Of a stretch of DNA of 34,100 nucleotides, positions 15,316-24,420 are shown in pieces. How positions within the stretch are numbered: position 1 is the first letter of the stretch; every line of letters begins with the position of its first letter. The stretch comes from Bacteroidales bacterium (lineage in GTDB: Bacteria; Bacteroidota; Bacteroidia; Bacteroidales; VadinHA17). The notes beneath the pieces are model-generated. The model did not search any database and was not told where the DNA came from. It worked only from the letters and a program-made list of their open reading frames with translations. Where the stretch lies: NCBI GenBank assembly GCA_009877105.1, contig WXFD01000037.1:1-34100 (forward strand), written 5' to 3'. A program made the position numbers and the translations under genes.

Positions 15316-16245
15316 ATGAAACTAACAATCCTTGGCAGCAGCTCTGCATTACCAACTTCCGAAAGATATCCATCTGCTCATGTACTCAATGTGCATGAGC
15401 ACCTGTTTTTAATCGACTGCGGCGAAGGAACACAGATGCAGCTGAGAAAATGCAGGATCAGGTTCGGTAAAATAAACAATATCTTTATTTCACATCTGCA
15501 TGGCGATCATGTGTTCGGGCTTTACGGGCTTTTGTCTACTTTCAATCTGATGGGCAGAACGGTGCCCTTAAGCCTTTTTGCCCCCGCCAGCTATATGGCA
15601 AAGCTCAGTTCGCACCTTCACGATTTCGATATTAATCTTAATTTTCAGATCGATTTTCATCCGCTGGCAGGAAAGGAGCCGGTACAGATTTTTGAAAACA
15701 AACATATGACCGTTACCTCTTTTCCCCTGAAACACAGGATAGAAGCTTTTGGGTTCCTCTTCAGGGAAAAGCCTGCGGAAAGAAACATAATCAGGGAACG
15801 AATTGAAGAACTGGGCATATCAGTGGCACAGATAAGGGCTATAAAAAAAGGCAGCGATTTTGTTGCAGCTGATGGCAGACTTATCAAAAACAGCGATCTG
15901 ACCCTGGATCCGGAGCCCCCGCTCTCATACGCCTATTGTAGCGACACTGCATATTTCCGGGGATTGGCCGGGGTGGTCAGGAATGTCGATTTGCTTTACC
16001 ATGAAGCAACTTTCGCGACGAACATGAAGGAACTGGCCAGGCAGACAGGTCACTCAACTGCAGCCGATGCCGCGAAAACCGCAAGGGCAGCATCGGCCGG
16101 AACACTCATTATCGGCCATTTTTCAGCACGGTACAGGGACATCGACCCTCTGGTTGAAGAAGCAAGGACAATATTCCCATCAACAATTCCAGCCCTCGAC
16201 GGTTTTACTTACGATATAGCTGAACTGGCCCGGAGAATCAAATGA
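15316..16245 (+). CDS. rnz: Ribonuclease Z
   Basis: A 309-residue metallo-beta-lactamase-fold endonuclease that cleaves the 3' trailer of tRNA precursors; this fits tRNA genes lacking CCA, such as tRNA-Asp in this window. Signature: LTILGSSSALPT at the N-terminus, CGEGTQMQLR (35-44), zinc-binding HLHGDH (60-65), then FAFGFL-like EAFGFLF, YCSDTAYF, YHEATF and near the end GHFSARY. The frame also opens two codons earlier at a TTG (15310), but ATG 15316 matches the family start MKLTILG. It is third in a probable rpsA-STAS-rnz unit. Confidence 0.95.
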   Translation: MKLTILGSSSALPTSERYPSAHVLNVHEHLFLIDCGEGTQMQLRKCRIRFGKINNIFISHLHGDHVFGLYGLLSTFNLMGRTVPLSLFAPASYMAKLSSHLHDFDINLNFQIDFHPLAGKEPVQIFENKHMTVTSFPLKHRIEAFGFLFREKPAERNIIRERIEELGISVAQIRAIKKGSDFVAADGRLIKNSDLTLDPEPPLSYAYCSDTAYFRGLAGVVRNVDLLYHEATFATNMKELARQTGHSTAADAAKTARAASAGTLIIGHFSARYRDIDPLVEEARTIFPSTIPALDGFTYDIAELARRIK

Positions 16246-16397
16246 AAGAATAACTATCTTTACCTGCGTTTTCCCGGGTAATGGTGCAGCAGGAATGATA
16301 TCCCATGCATTAATCCCGGCATGGAGTTTGCCGGCTGAATGGAATCACACCCTTAATTATCAGGAACCAGTGGAGAACTAATTTAAAACAGAAAAAC

Positions 16398-17993
16398 GTG
16401 GGAAGATTTTTAAAACTTGCCTTCATTGTCCTCGCTTTTATACTGGCTGGCAGTAAAGGCTACTCCCAGGATCCCAACGAAGGGACCCTGAAAATAGGCC
16501 GTACCCTGGGGCTCATCGATGCATTCTACGTCGATACGGTTAACCTGGGCAGCCTGACTGAAAAAGCTATAATTGAAATGCTGCGGACCCTCGATCCGCA
16601 TTCCTCCTATATCTCAGCCAAGGATGTAAAGGACATGAACGAACCCCTCAACGGTAATTTTGAAGGCATCGGGATCCAGTTCAACCTCCTTCACGATACC
16701 ATCATTGTAATTGAACCTGTTGCAGGAGGACCTTCTGAAAAGGTGGGACTGCAGGCAGGTGATAAAATAATTACGATCGATAACGAGAGAGTTACGGGAA
16801 TAAACATCACTACGGCAGGAGTCAGGAAACGACTTATGGGCATGAAAGGCACAAAGGTTGAAATAAGTGTTTTCAGGAAAGGTGAAAAAAACCTCCTTGA
16901 ATTTACGATAGTCCGTGACAAAATCCCGATAAACAGCCTTGATGCCTCCTACATGCTGAATAATGAAACAGGTTACATCAAGCTGAACAAATTTGCAGCA
17001 ACCACCGAAAAGGAATTCATGGATGCCATTACCCAGCTGCAGAAGGAAAAAATCAAAAACCTTATCATAGATCTTCGCTCGAACGGGGGCGGATATATGC
17101 TTGCAGCAACAGCACTCGCCGGGAAATTCTTTCCCGATAAAAAACTTCTCGTTTATCTCAGCGGAAGGAAGACACCCAGACAGGACTATAATTCATCCGG
17201 GATGGGAATACTGTCATCAGCAAAGGTGGCCATACTTACCGATGAGGGATCCGCCTCGGCAAGTGAGATACTTGCAGGTGCCCTTCAGGACTGGGACAGG
17301 GGAATAATCGTAGGGCGCCGTACATTCGGAAAAGGGCTGGTGCAGAATGGCTATTATCTCCCCGACGGCTCAATGATAAGACTAACAATCGCAAGATATT
17401 ACACCCCGACTGGCAGATTGATACAAAGCCCATATAATGAGGGATATGACAAATATATTGAGAACTTCTACAAACGATATACAACGGGAGAACTGATGAG
17501 TGCCGACAGCATCCATTTTCCCGACTCCCTGAAGTTCAAAACACTTATCAGCCAAAGGACCGTGTATGGAGGCGGGGGCATTATGCCCGATATCTTCGTG
17601 CCGGCCGACACGTCCCACTATTCCGACTATTACAGGAACCTCGTCAGGCGTGGAGTGTTGAATTCCTTTGCACTGGAGTATTCTGACGGAAACCGCGATA
17701 AACTGTCGGCAGAATATAAAACATTCGCGGATTTCAGGAAAAAATTCAGTTTCACGACCGATGAGATTGCATCGTTTATTCGGAAAGCTGAGGAAGCAGG
17801 AGTGAAATATAATGATGAACAGTTCCAGAAATCAAAGGAAGAAATACTCATTGTGCTTAAAGGCCTTCTTGCCAGCAACAGGTGGCAGACAAACGCTTAT
17901 TACCAGATAATAAACGAAAATGACAAAGTTATTGAAAAGGCACTCGAGGCAGTTTCTGATGATTCAGTCTACAACAGGGTATTGGGACGTTAG
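16398..17993 (+). CDS. S41 family C-terminal processing peptidase
   Basis: A 531-residue periplasmic serine protease of the CtpA/Prc group. It starts with GTG (no nearby in-frame ATG fits) and has a signal peptide of about 23 residues ending GYSQ. A PDZ domain covers about 88-165 (GIGIQF…VIEPVAGGPSEKVGLQAGDKI). The catalytic domain holds GYIKLNKF, DLRSNGGG (225-232), and the Ser-Lys dyad: Ser287 in GSASASE and Lys312 in FGKGLVQ. All catalytic features are present. It probably degrades or trims proteins with exposed hydrophobic C-termini. TATCTTTAC near 16256 is a weak promoter candidate. Its stop codon overlaps the stop of the convergent lipoprotein gene. Confidence 0.93.
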   Translation: MGRFLKLAFIVLAFILAGSKGYSQDPNEGTLKIGRTLGLIDAFYVDTVNLGSLTEKAIIEMLRTLDPHSSYISAKDVKDMNEPLNGNFEGIGIQFNLLHDTIIVIEPVAGGPSEKVGLQAGDKIITIDNERVTGINITTAGVRKRLMGMKGTKVEISVFRKGEKNLLEFTIVRDKIPINSLDASYMLNNETGYIKLNKFAATTEKEFMDAITQLQKEKIKNLIIDLRSNGGGYMLAATALAGKFFPDKKLLVYLSGRKTPRQDYNSSGMGILSSAKVAILTDEGSASASEILAGALQDWDRGIIVGRRTFGKGLVQNGYYLPDGSMIRLTIARYYTPTGRLIQSPYNEGYDKYIENFYKRYTTGELMSADSIHFPDSLKFKTLISQRTVYGGGGIMPDIFVPADTSHYSDYYRNLVRRGVLNSFALEYSDGNRDKLSAEYKTFADFRKKFSFTTDEIASFIRKAEEAGVKYNDEQFQKSKEEILIVLKGLLASNRWQTNAYYQIINENDKVIEKALEAVSDDSVYNRVLGR

Positions 17994-18424
17994 CTGATCT
18001 TTGTGGCCGTGTAGATATATTCGAGTTTCTGCAGTACCTTGTTAGTGGTTTCGTATTCTTCAAAGGACCAGACAAATGTGTTCTTATCGATGCTTATCTT
18101 CCATTCAGGCTTATCATCAACACCCATGTCAAGGGCAAGCTTATCTCCTTTCAGCTGCCATGTGAAAGCACCTTTTACTTCATTGTCTTCATAAATTGTC
18201 CCGGTACCTCCGTCTGAAAACTGAAATATCAGCTCCGGTTCGATAGAATACAGGGTCTGCTCCCATATTTTTACATTGTTTTCATAATATATCACGGTGA
18301 CTGATTGCACCTTCCACTTGCCCAGAAGAAGTTTGTCGACCGGTTCATCTTTCTTGCAGGAAAATGTTGCCAGCAATGCTGAGAAAAGAATAATTACAGG
18401 CAGTGAGACAGATTTTTTCATCAT
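17990..18424 (-). CDS. Small lipoprotein, lipocalin-like
   Basis: A 144-residue protein with a lipoprotein signal peptide: MMKKSVSLPVIILFSALLATFSC, the lipidated Cys at 23, followed by KKDE. The mature part begins LLLGKWKVQSVTV, the G-x-W-x-(V/L) opening of lipocalin-like Bacteroidetes lipoproteins, and continues with alternating beta-strand segments (FQFSDGGTGTIYED, GAFTWQLKGDKL, WKISIDKNTFVWSF). This fits a small beta-barrel binding protein; the ligand is unknown. It is transcribed toward the S41 protease gene, and the two stop codons overlap by four bases. Confidence 0.8.
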   Translation of the reverse strand: MMKKSVSLPVIILFSALLATFSCKKDEPVDKLLLGKWKVQSVTVIYYENNVKIWEQTLYSIEPELIFQFSDGGTGTIYEDNEVKGAFTWQLKGDKLALDMGVDDKPEWKISIDKNTFVWSFEEYETTNKVLQKLEYIYTATKIS

Positions 18425-18617
18425 TATATAAATTTGATTCGTATGATACGACTTAACCTCACCTGACCGGAGATTTTTTGTACTTGAAATTCTTGCCGGT
18501 CATGCAGGTTAAATAAGTATATTTTCAATTTTTGGCAAGGTACGTTTTTTTATTTTCACTGTTAACTTTGACCGGGATCATTTGGATTAATTTTGAAGAT
18601 TATTTAAAAATACAGGG

Positions 18618-19751
18618 ATGAAATATCTCGCAAAGACATTATTCGGGCTTGAAGAAGTACTTGCGAAGGAGCTCGAAGATGCCGGAGCGTCGGAGGTTGA
18701 ACCTCTTAACCGGGCTGTCAGTTTCAGGGGCGATCTGAAAATGCTCTACAAGGCAAATTACTGCCTCAGGACAGCCCTCTCCATACTTGTACCCATTGCT
18801 GAATTCCGCATAGCTTCAGCCCGGGATCTGATGAAAAAGAGCCTGTTGGTTGAATGGGCCAGGTACATGGATGCCGGCCAGACCTTTTCAGTGGTTCCTG
18901 TTGTGAATTCCGGATTATTCAGTCATACCGGCTATCCGGCACTTGTGCTGAAGGATGCAGTTGCCGACTGGTTCAGGATGAACAAAGGCCGGCGCCCTTC
19001 CGTTGACACGTCGGATCCTCATGTTGTTTTGAATTTGCATATAAGCGGCGAAGCTGTTACAATTTCGCTTGATTCCTCCGGGGTTCCGCTGTACCGACGG
19101 GGTTACCGCAGGGGATCGGGAACAGCGCCCCTGAATGAGGTGCTTGCCGCAGGTATTATCCTGCTTTCAGGTTGGGACGGCTCTGTGCCGATGCTCGACC
19201 CTATGTGCGGTTCAGGTACATTCCCGGTTGAAGCCTGCCTTCTGGCCTGCGGAATACCTCCTGGTAAATACCGGAAATCTTTCGGTTTCCAGCGATGGAA
19301 TGATTTTAACCCGGAATTATTCGATGAGGTGAGAAGGGAATGCAATGCGTTGGTTCCAATGAAGCATGCAGCTATCAGCGGAAGCGACATCTCCGGGGAA
19401 GCAGTCAGACTGGCAAGACTCAACGTTGAATCCGCAGGGCTGGATCATCTGATCAGTATTGAAAAACACGATTTCAGGGATATCCAGTCAGAAAACCGGG
19501 AAGGCATCATTTTTTTGAACCCGCCGTACGGACAAAGAATAAAAACCCACGAAACGGAAACCCTGTACAAAATGATCGGGTCGACACTGAAACATAATTT
19601 TCCGGGCTTCAGGGCATTCATTATCAGTTCTGATACTGAGGCACTGAAGCATGTGGGCCTGAAACCATCAGTGAAACGAACACTCTTTAACGGATCGCTG
19701 AAATGCAGCCTCATGGGATACAATCTTTATGCAGGATCCCTTAAAAGGTAA
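18618..19751 (+). CDS. THUMP domain class I SAM-dependent RNA methyltransferase (RlmL N-terminal-like)
   Basis: A 377-residue protein with an N-terminal ferredoxin-like plus THUMP region (about 1-155, with FGLEEVLAKELEDAG) and a Rossmann methyltransferase domain. Motif I is DPMCGSGTFPVEA (194-206) and the catalytic N-P-P-Y is at 301-304 (NPPYGQRI), which points to N2-guanine or similar base methylation of RNA. It matches the N-terminal half of E. coli RlmKL (23S m2G2445), without the C-terminal RlmK half, as is usual in this phylum. The gene stands alone. Its 193-base upstream region shared with the lipoprotein gene is AT-rich. Confidence 0.92.
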   Translation: MKYLAKTLFGLEEVLAKELEDAGASEVEPLNRAVSFRGDLKMLYKANYCLRTALSILVPIAEFRIASARDLMKKSLLVEWARYMDAGQTFSVVPVVNSGLFSHTGYPALVLKDAVADWFRMNKGRRPSVDTSDPHVVLNLHISGEAVTISLDSSGVPLYRRGYRRGSGTAPLNEVLAAGIILLSGWDGSVPMLDPMCGSGTFPVEACLLACGIPPGKYRKSFGFQRWNDFNPELFDEVRRECNALVPMKHAAISGSDISGEAVRLARLNVESAGLDHLISIEKHDFRDIQSENREGIIFLNPPYGQRIKTHETETLYKMIGSTLKHNFPGFRAFIISSDTEALKHVGLKPSVKRTLFNGSLKCSLMGYNLYAGSLKR

Positions 19752-19878
19752 ATTCCTTCGGGAAACAGGTGCCGTAACGTTCAGTTAAATCCCGGGCTCC
19801 GGCAGCGGTGCTGATATCTAAAGCAAATTGTTAATACTATTATTGATGTGAGTTAAAAAAGTATGGAGGTATTTTTAT

Positions 19879-19886
19879 TATATTTG
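19879..19886 (+). promoter_or_regulatory. Predicted -7 promoter element of the SiaB/SiaC operon
   Basis: TATATTTG matches the Bacteroidetes -7 consensus TAnnTTTG and lies about 37 bases before ATG 19923. A clear -33 TTTG is not seen at the expected distance, so strength is uncertain. Confidence 0.45.
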
Positions 19887-19922
19887 TTTCCGGATTAATT
19901 TGACTAAAAAATAGAAGCTTAG

Positions 19923-20495
19923 ATGAGCTTTGATGTTGAAGATTACTTCTCAGCTGTTTCCAGCGGCGATACTATTCTTTGCTTTAAAGGTAATGTTGAT
20001 TCGGAAAGGATAAACGAAACCCTGGATACGATTGAGGAAAAACTTATAAGAGACAATGAACCTCCCCGGCTGAGAAAAAGAGTCTACAATGTTCTCGTGG
20101 AAAGCCTGCAGAACCTTTATCATCACATGGAAAAAGCTCCTCCTGATTTTCATGACCAGAAATCCGAAAGATATGGTATGCTGGCAATCAACAGGACCGG
20201 TAACGGATACAGGATTTATACCTGTAACTTCATTTTGAATGACAATATCCCGCAGCTTGAGGAAAAGATTGAGCAAATCAACAGGTCGACGCATAAGGAG
20301 ATATCAGAACTGTACAAGTTTATTCTGAATCACCAGAGGATCTCGGCAAAAGGCGGGGGAGGACTCGGCCTTGTGGATATTGCCAGGAAGACCGGGAACA
20401 AGCTTGAATATTCGTTTAAGAAATACAATGATAAGTATTCACTGTTTTGCATGAATGCACTTGTCAGGGAAGATAATAAGAACATAAATACCTAA
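19923..20495 (+). CDS. SiaB family protein kinase (DUF6272)
   Basis: A 190-residue soluble protein of the SiaB group, GHKL-type ATPases that phosphorylate a partner protein on Thr or Ser rather than acting as sensor His kinases. The N box is VESLQNLYHH (59-68), with Glu60, Asn64 and His68 placed as in the GHKL fold. The ATP-lid glycine loop is KGGGGLGLVDIARKTG (143-158). There is no membrane segment and no sensor domain. In Pseudomonas aeruginosa SiaB phosphorylates SiaC and the phosphatase SiaA reverses this. Here the SiaC-like gene follows after 5 bases, so partnership is near certain. Neither a SiaA-type PP2C phosphatase nor the SiaD diguanylate cyclase is in the window. Confidence 0.9.
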   Translation: MSFDVEDYFSAVSSGDTILCFKGNVDSERINETLDTIEEKLIRDNEPPRLRKRVYNVLVESLQNLYHHMEKAPPDFHDQKSERYGMLAINRTGNGYRIYTCNFILNDNIPQLEEKIEQINRSTHKEISELYKFILNHQRISAKGGGGLGLVDIARKTGNKLEYSFKKYNDKYSLFCMNALVREDNKNINT

Positions 20496-20500
20496 TAAAG

Positions 20501-20881
20501 ATGAAACCAATAGTTATTGAAGGAACACCGAAGACTCCGTCAATAAAATTTGATCCCTCCGAAGGAGTGTTTGAAATATCGGGCCGGTCAATCCCGGAAA
20601 ACTCGGTTGAGTTTTACAGGCCTCTCCTGGAGTGGCTCGACCAATACAAGGAAGTACCTCTTGAAAAGACTGTTGTTAAGATCAGGCTGGAGTATTTTAA
20701 TACAAGTTCTTCAAAATGCATACTTGATGTTTTCAAGAAACTGGAAGCTATCCACAAGGCAAAAAATGAGGTTGAGGTAAACTGGTATTATGAGGAGGAT
20801 GATGAGGATATGCTTGAAGCAGGCGAGGATTATGAATCAATCATCCGCGTTCCGTTTAAAATGATGGAGATAGAGGCCTGA
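20501..20881 (+). CDS. SiaC family regulatory phosphoprotein (DUF1987)
   Basis: A 126-residue single-domain protein of the DUF1987/SiaC family with a STAS-like fold. It starts MKPIVIEGTPKTPSIKFDPS, typical of the family. The phosphosite block is EYFNTSSSK with Thr68, the same residue number as the Thr phosphorylated in Pseudomonas SiaC. The C-terminal half is very acidic (YYEEDDEDMLEAGEDYE). It is second in a two-gene operon after the SiaB-like kinase, followed by a strong terminator. In Pseudomonas, unphosphorylated SiaC activates a c-di-GMP synthase; the target here is unknown. Confidence 0.93.
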   Translation: MKPIVIEGTPKTPSIKFDPSEGVFEISGRSIPENSVEFYRPLLEWLDQYKEVPLEKTVVKIRLEYFNTSSSKCILDVFKKLEAIHKAKNEVEVNWYYEEDDEDMLEAGEDYESIIRVPFKMMEIEA

Positions 20882-20921
20882 GCATTATAATTATTTTTTG
20901 AAATTTCCGATGACATCATTC

Positions 20922-20954
20922 AAGAGGCTGTTCTCTTTGACAGCCTCTTTTTTT
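20922..20954 (+). terminator. Rho-independent terminator of the SiaB/SiaC operon
   Basis: AAGAGGCTGT (20922-20931) pairs with ACAGCCTCTT (20940-20949) to give a 10-bp perfect stem with an 8-base loop, followed by a run of T to 20954. It acts on plus-strand transcripts. Its T run overlaps the stop codon of the convergent ABC transporter gene (20953-20955). Confidence 0.88.
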
Positions 20955-23900
20955 ATGTTTCCTTGTCAGATGTCTTGTTCCTTTTCCCCGAGAGTGATTC
21001 AAATGACACGAGCAGCTTGTGCAAAAGCCTGAAGTATAGAATGATATAAAGCACCAGAGTCATGAACCAGATCACTGCCACATTGACAACATATGTATCT
21101 GTCAGACGGCCAAAGATCCGCTTTTCCGGTGAATAGAAATGAGCCTTTATGAATGCCGGCCCGGGATCCATGAATATTGGATCCAGTTTCCTGACCAGTT
21201 CATTTTTGTATTCAATGATCTTCTGTGTTTCATTTTTGGCTGTCACAAATTCTTCAAGTGCAACATTTGAGTGATCATTCCTGAGTTTCTGGAAATATGA
21301 TTTGTCTTTTTCCTCCATAGTGGTGATCAGCAGATCCTTGAGGCTGTTTGCCTCATTATAGAATCTTACATAGTATCGCCTTACAGCCTCCACATACCCG
21401 GCTGCCTCACTGATAATTTCCGGGGTTACCTTCTCCGGTGTTAGCATCGGGGCATTGGCAAAGCTGATATCGGGCAGGATCTTAAGTTCCTTGCCGATCT
21501 CATTGGAAACGATAAGCAGATTACTGTTGAAATCATCGCTCCTGCTGCCCCGTTCAAGATCGAGCATCAGGATGTCGAGCTTCCCCTTGAGCTTTGAGTT
21601 CCAGTAATCCTTCTTGTACCTGGCATTGCTCATATCCTTGTCGTACTCATAGAAAAGCCGTTCATACCTGTTGTCCATGAATTGCTTTACCGCAAGGGCT
21701 TCATAACCCCATCGTGCCGTGATCATCTCTCCGTAAACGGGGATGTCGACCGGCGATGAAATGCGCGGATTGAGCTTTTCGAATTTGACCATCACCCCGC
21801 TCAGGAGAATCTGTGGTATCACCAGGAAGGGAATAAGGATGTATATTGTAACCACGGTCTTGAAACTGTCGGATATCAGCAGCCCCATGACGTTTGCCGA
21901 TGCCCAGCAGGAAAAAAGCACCAGCCAGTATTCGAATGTCATTCCCCTGATCCCGGTGATTGAGTTTCCTATCAGCACAAATGACAGTGACTGGACAGCC
22001 GAGATACCGAACTGTACCAGCATCTTTGAGGCCAGGTAGCCGCTCCTGCTCAGGTTAAGGAAGGATTCCCTCCTGAGAATCTTCCTGTCCTTTATGATTT
22101 CCTCCGCACTTACAGTGAGCCCCATGAAGATGGCAACAATGACCGCCATGAAGAGGTATACCGGCAGGTTGCTGTTATCCATGAGCGTGTACCCGGGATT
22201 TTTGGCGCTTACATCGAAATACCTAATGAGGAAGGCAAGGAAGAATGCCAGTACCGGAGCCTCAAGCAATGTTATCAGCACATACTGCAGATCGGCCGCT
22301 TTTGAAAGAATATCCCTCTGTGCAAAAACCAGGAACTGCTTGTACCATGACGGGGTCCTGAAATTAATCTCAGGAAGGGAATCACCCTTCTCCAGATGCT
22401 CCTCCTTCTTTTCCGATTCATACAGTTTCCACCATTCACCGGGGGAAATGCGCCGGGTGGATGTGGGCCTGCCGCTTTCCGTAAAAACCTTCGTCTCCAC
22501 GATATTGAAGATCTGTTCGGGATTGACATTTCCGCATGAATGGCATTCACTTTCGCTGTAGTCGGCCTGCCCTATCTTTTTTTTGAAGTATTCAATCGAA
22601 TCGACGGGATTTCCGTTATAAATCATGTAGCCGCCGGTATCGAGGATTATCAGCTTGTCGAACATTTTGAAAATGTCGGATGAGGGCTGGTGAATTACCA
22701 CGAACAGGAGTTTCCCTTTGCGCGAGAGTTCCTTCAGCAGGTCAAGTATATTCTCCGAATCCCTTGACGAAAGGCCCGATGTTGGTTCATCCAGGAACAG
22801 GATCGCCGGCTCCCTGATGAGTTCAAGCGAAATATTGAGCCTTTTCCTCTGACCCCCGCTGATCTTTTTATTCAGGGGCGAACCTACCTTCATGTTCCTG
22901 ATCTCGTGGAGACCGAGACTCTTCAGAACGCCATCTACCCTTTCCTCAATCTCTGTTTCCGACAGATTGCCGAAACAAAGCCTTGCATTGTAGTAAAGGT
23001 TCTCAAAAACAGTTAATTCCTCGATCAGAAGGTCATCCTGTGAAACATATCCTATCAGTCCTTTGATCTTGTCTTTTTCCCTGTGAATGCTTATCCCGTT
23101 TACAAGCACCTCACCGCTGTATGGAGCATTGATCCCGTTCAGCACGCTCAGCAACGTTGATTTGCCTGCCCCGCTGGCACCCATGATCCCGACCATTCTT
23201 CCCGATTCGGTTTTGAACGACATCCGGTGGATCCCAACCTCTCCGGGCCTGAACCTGTACTCCAGGTCGTTCACTTCATAAACTACCCGGGAGGCAAGAA
23301 ATTCCTCCTTTAGGAACTGCATCGTTATGTCCCAGAAGTAGATGGGTGAGATGTTGTATCCTTTTATCGAAGAACCCTGGCTGACCGGATATACCGTATC
23401 TTCCTGGAGCAGCTGGCCGTTCATCGATATTTCTCCCGTCTTGCTGAACCTGAGAAAGTACATGCCAACCGAAGGCACATGAAGTATCCAGATCCGGCCC
23501 TTCAGCATCTCTTTCCGGAGATATCTGGTTGTTACGCTGTGATCAATTTCGTCCTGACCGGAGATCACCAGGATATTCGGTGACGAGGGGACTTCCGAGA
23601 ACGGATTGACTGCAAACTGCCTGATCGAATCAAATTCCTCCGGACCTATTCCCAATCCCTCAGCAAGGGTGTTGATGAACCCCATTTCCATCGGAGATAT
23701 CTCTGTATCTCCCGACTTGCAGAATTCAAGCGCCTTTATTACCACGACCACCCTTTGCTCCTGGTCAAGCTGCCCCTCTTCATTGATGTCCCTGCAAAGC
23801 TTGGTTATCCTGATGGCTATTGCACCCTCACGGCGTTCGGGTGTGCTCCTTGCCAGCTTCTCGGCAGCTTCAGAGTAGGCATTGTTGTAAACTGAAAGAT

Positions 23901-24036
23901 ACTTCCTTGCCAGCTCCTGGTTGAGCAGATGTCCGAGAAAAGCCTCCACAACGCTCCTCCGCTCCGTTTCGTTCCTCATCGGATTCGCAATCAGGGCAAA
24001 AAGATGCATCAGGGTTTCAATTATCTTCTCGCTCAT
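20953..24036 (-). CDS. ABCG-like ABC transporter: TerB-like domain, ATPase and ABC2 permease in one chain
   Basis: A 1027-residue inner-membrane protein. Residues about 1-140 form a helical, acidic region resembling TerB (LFALIANPM, then DINEEGQLDQEQRVVVVIKALEF). Residues about 150-250 are a beta-rich part that could be FHA-like or a pseudo-ATPase-regulatory domain (MYFLRFSKTGEISMNGQLL). The ABC ATPase has Walker A GASGAGKS (286-293), signature SGGQRKR (393-399) and Walker B LFLDEPTSG (413-421). A CHSCG pair near 517 may bind metal. The C-terminal permease has hydrophobic helices with ILLSGVMVKFEKLNP, a mark of ABCG/ABC2 permeases, and a long soluble loop before the last helix. Substrate unknown. 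It converges on the SiaB/SiaC operon and diverges from clpB. Confidence 0.88.
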   Translation of the reverse strand: MSEKIIETLMHLFALIANPMRNETERRSVVEAFLGHLLNQELARKYLSVYNNAYSEAAEKLARSTPERREGAIAIRITKLCRDINEEGQLDQEQRVVVVIKALEFCKSGDTEISPMEMGFINTLAEGLGIGPEEFDSIRQFAVNPFSEVPSSPNILVISGQDEIDHSVTTRYLRKEMLKGRIWILHVPSVGMYFLRFSKTGEISMNGQLLQEDTVYPVSQGSSIKGYNISPIYFWDITMQFLKEEFLASRVVYEVNDLEYRFRPGEVGIHRMSFKTESGRMVGIMGASGAGKSTLLSVLNGINAPYSGEVLVNGISIHREKDKIKGLIGYVSQDDLLIEELTVFENLYYNARLCFGNLSETEIEERVDGVLKSLGLHEIRNMKVGSPLNKKISGGQRKRLNISLELIREPAILFLDEPTSGLSSRDSENILDLLKELSRKGKLLFVVIHQPSSDIFKMFDKLIILDTGGYMIYNGNPVDSIEYFKKKIGQADYSESECHSCGNVNPEQIFNIVETKVFTESGRPTSTRRISPGEWWKLYESEKKEEHLEKGDSLPEINFRTPSWYKQFLVFAQRDILSKAADLQYVLITLLEAPVLAFFLAFLIRYFDVSAKNPGYTLMDNSNLPVYLFMAVIVAIFMGLTVSAEEIIKDRKILRRESFLNLSRSGYLASKMLVQFGISAVQSLSFVLIGNSITGIRGMTFEYWLVLFSCWASANVMGLLISDSFKTVVTIYILIPFLVIPQILLSGVMVKFEKLNPRISSPVDIPVYGEMITARWGYEALAVKQFMDNRYERLFYEYDKDMSNARYKKDYWNSKLKGKLDILMLDLERGSRSDDFNSNLLIVSNEIGKELKILPDISFANAPMLTPEKVTPEIISEAAGYVEAVRRYYVRFYNEANSLKDLLITTMEEKDKSYFQKLRNDHSNVALEEFVTAKNETQKIIEYKNELVRKLDPIFMDPGPAFIKAHFYSPEKRIFGRLTDTYVVNVAVIWFMTLVLYIILYFRLLHKLLVSFESLSGKRNKTSDKET

Positions 24037-24118
24037 TGTCTCTGCTAAAGGAAAAAATCTTTCACAAAAATGATCAGGATGCTAAACTAAAAGAAGACCC
24101 TGAAAAAAACTCAAGAAA

Positions 24119-24168
24119 TAACAAGTTGTTATCATCACCTGCCGTATAATTATTAACAAGTTGGTATC
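24119..24168. repeat. Pair of direct repeats TAACAAGTTGkTATC between the ABC transporter and clpB
   Basis: TAACAAGTTGTTATC (24119-24133) and TAACAAGTTGGTATC (24154-24168) differ at one base and are spaced 35 bases start to start. Each half-resembles a palindrome (ATAAC…GTTAT). They lie 83-132 bases upstream of the transporter start and about 250 bases before clpB, as would suit a regulator of the divergent transporter gene. Confidence 0.5.
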
Positions 24169-24218
24169 GCTGATATTAAAACGTGAAAAACACAGGATGG
24201 TTATTCAGGTTGTGCGTT

Positions 24219-24253
24219 TGTCAGCATTTTTGTGCTGACAGGCCAGTCGGCCT
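24219..24253 (+). other. Tandem hairpins in the region upstream of clpB
   Basis: TGTCAGCA (24219-24226) pairs perfectly with TGCTGACA (24233-24240) around a 6-base loop. Directly adjacent, AGGCC (24240-24244) pairs with GGCCT (24249-24253). There is no T run, so this is not a standard terminator. It could be structure in the 5' leader of clpB mRNA or a small RNA. Confidence 0.4.
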
Positions 24254-24324
24254 TGCTGCCTGCAATTAACCCCAATCAGAACCGGAGATTCAATCGTTCT
24301 TCCTGAACACTCCGGCCTCTTTTT

Positions 24325-24337
24325 TGCCATAATGGCA
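24325..24337. promoter_or_regulatory. Palindrome TGCCATAATGGCA upstream of clpB
   Basis: Perfect 6-bp arms around one central base, 83 bases before ATG 24421. It is a candidate operator for clpB, but no matching heat-shock element known to me has this sequence. Confidence 0.35.
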
Positions 24338-24420
24338 TAATAGCGAATAAATTATATGCCAGAAAGACATGAAACCGCGATGGCAAAGAAATTGAGATAT
24401 CAGTGCAAAAACTGAATATC

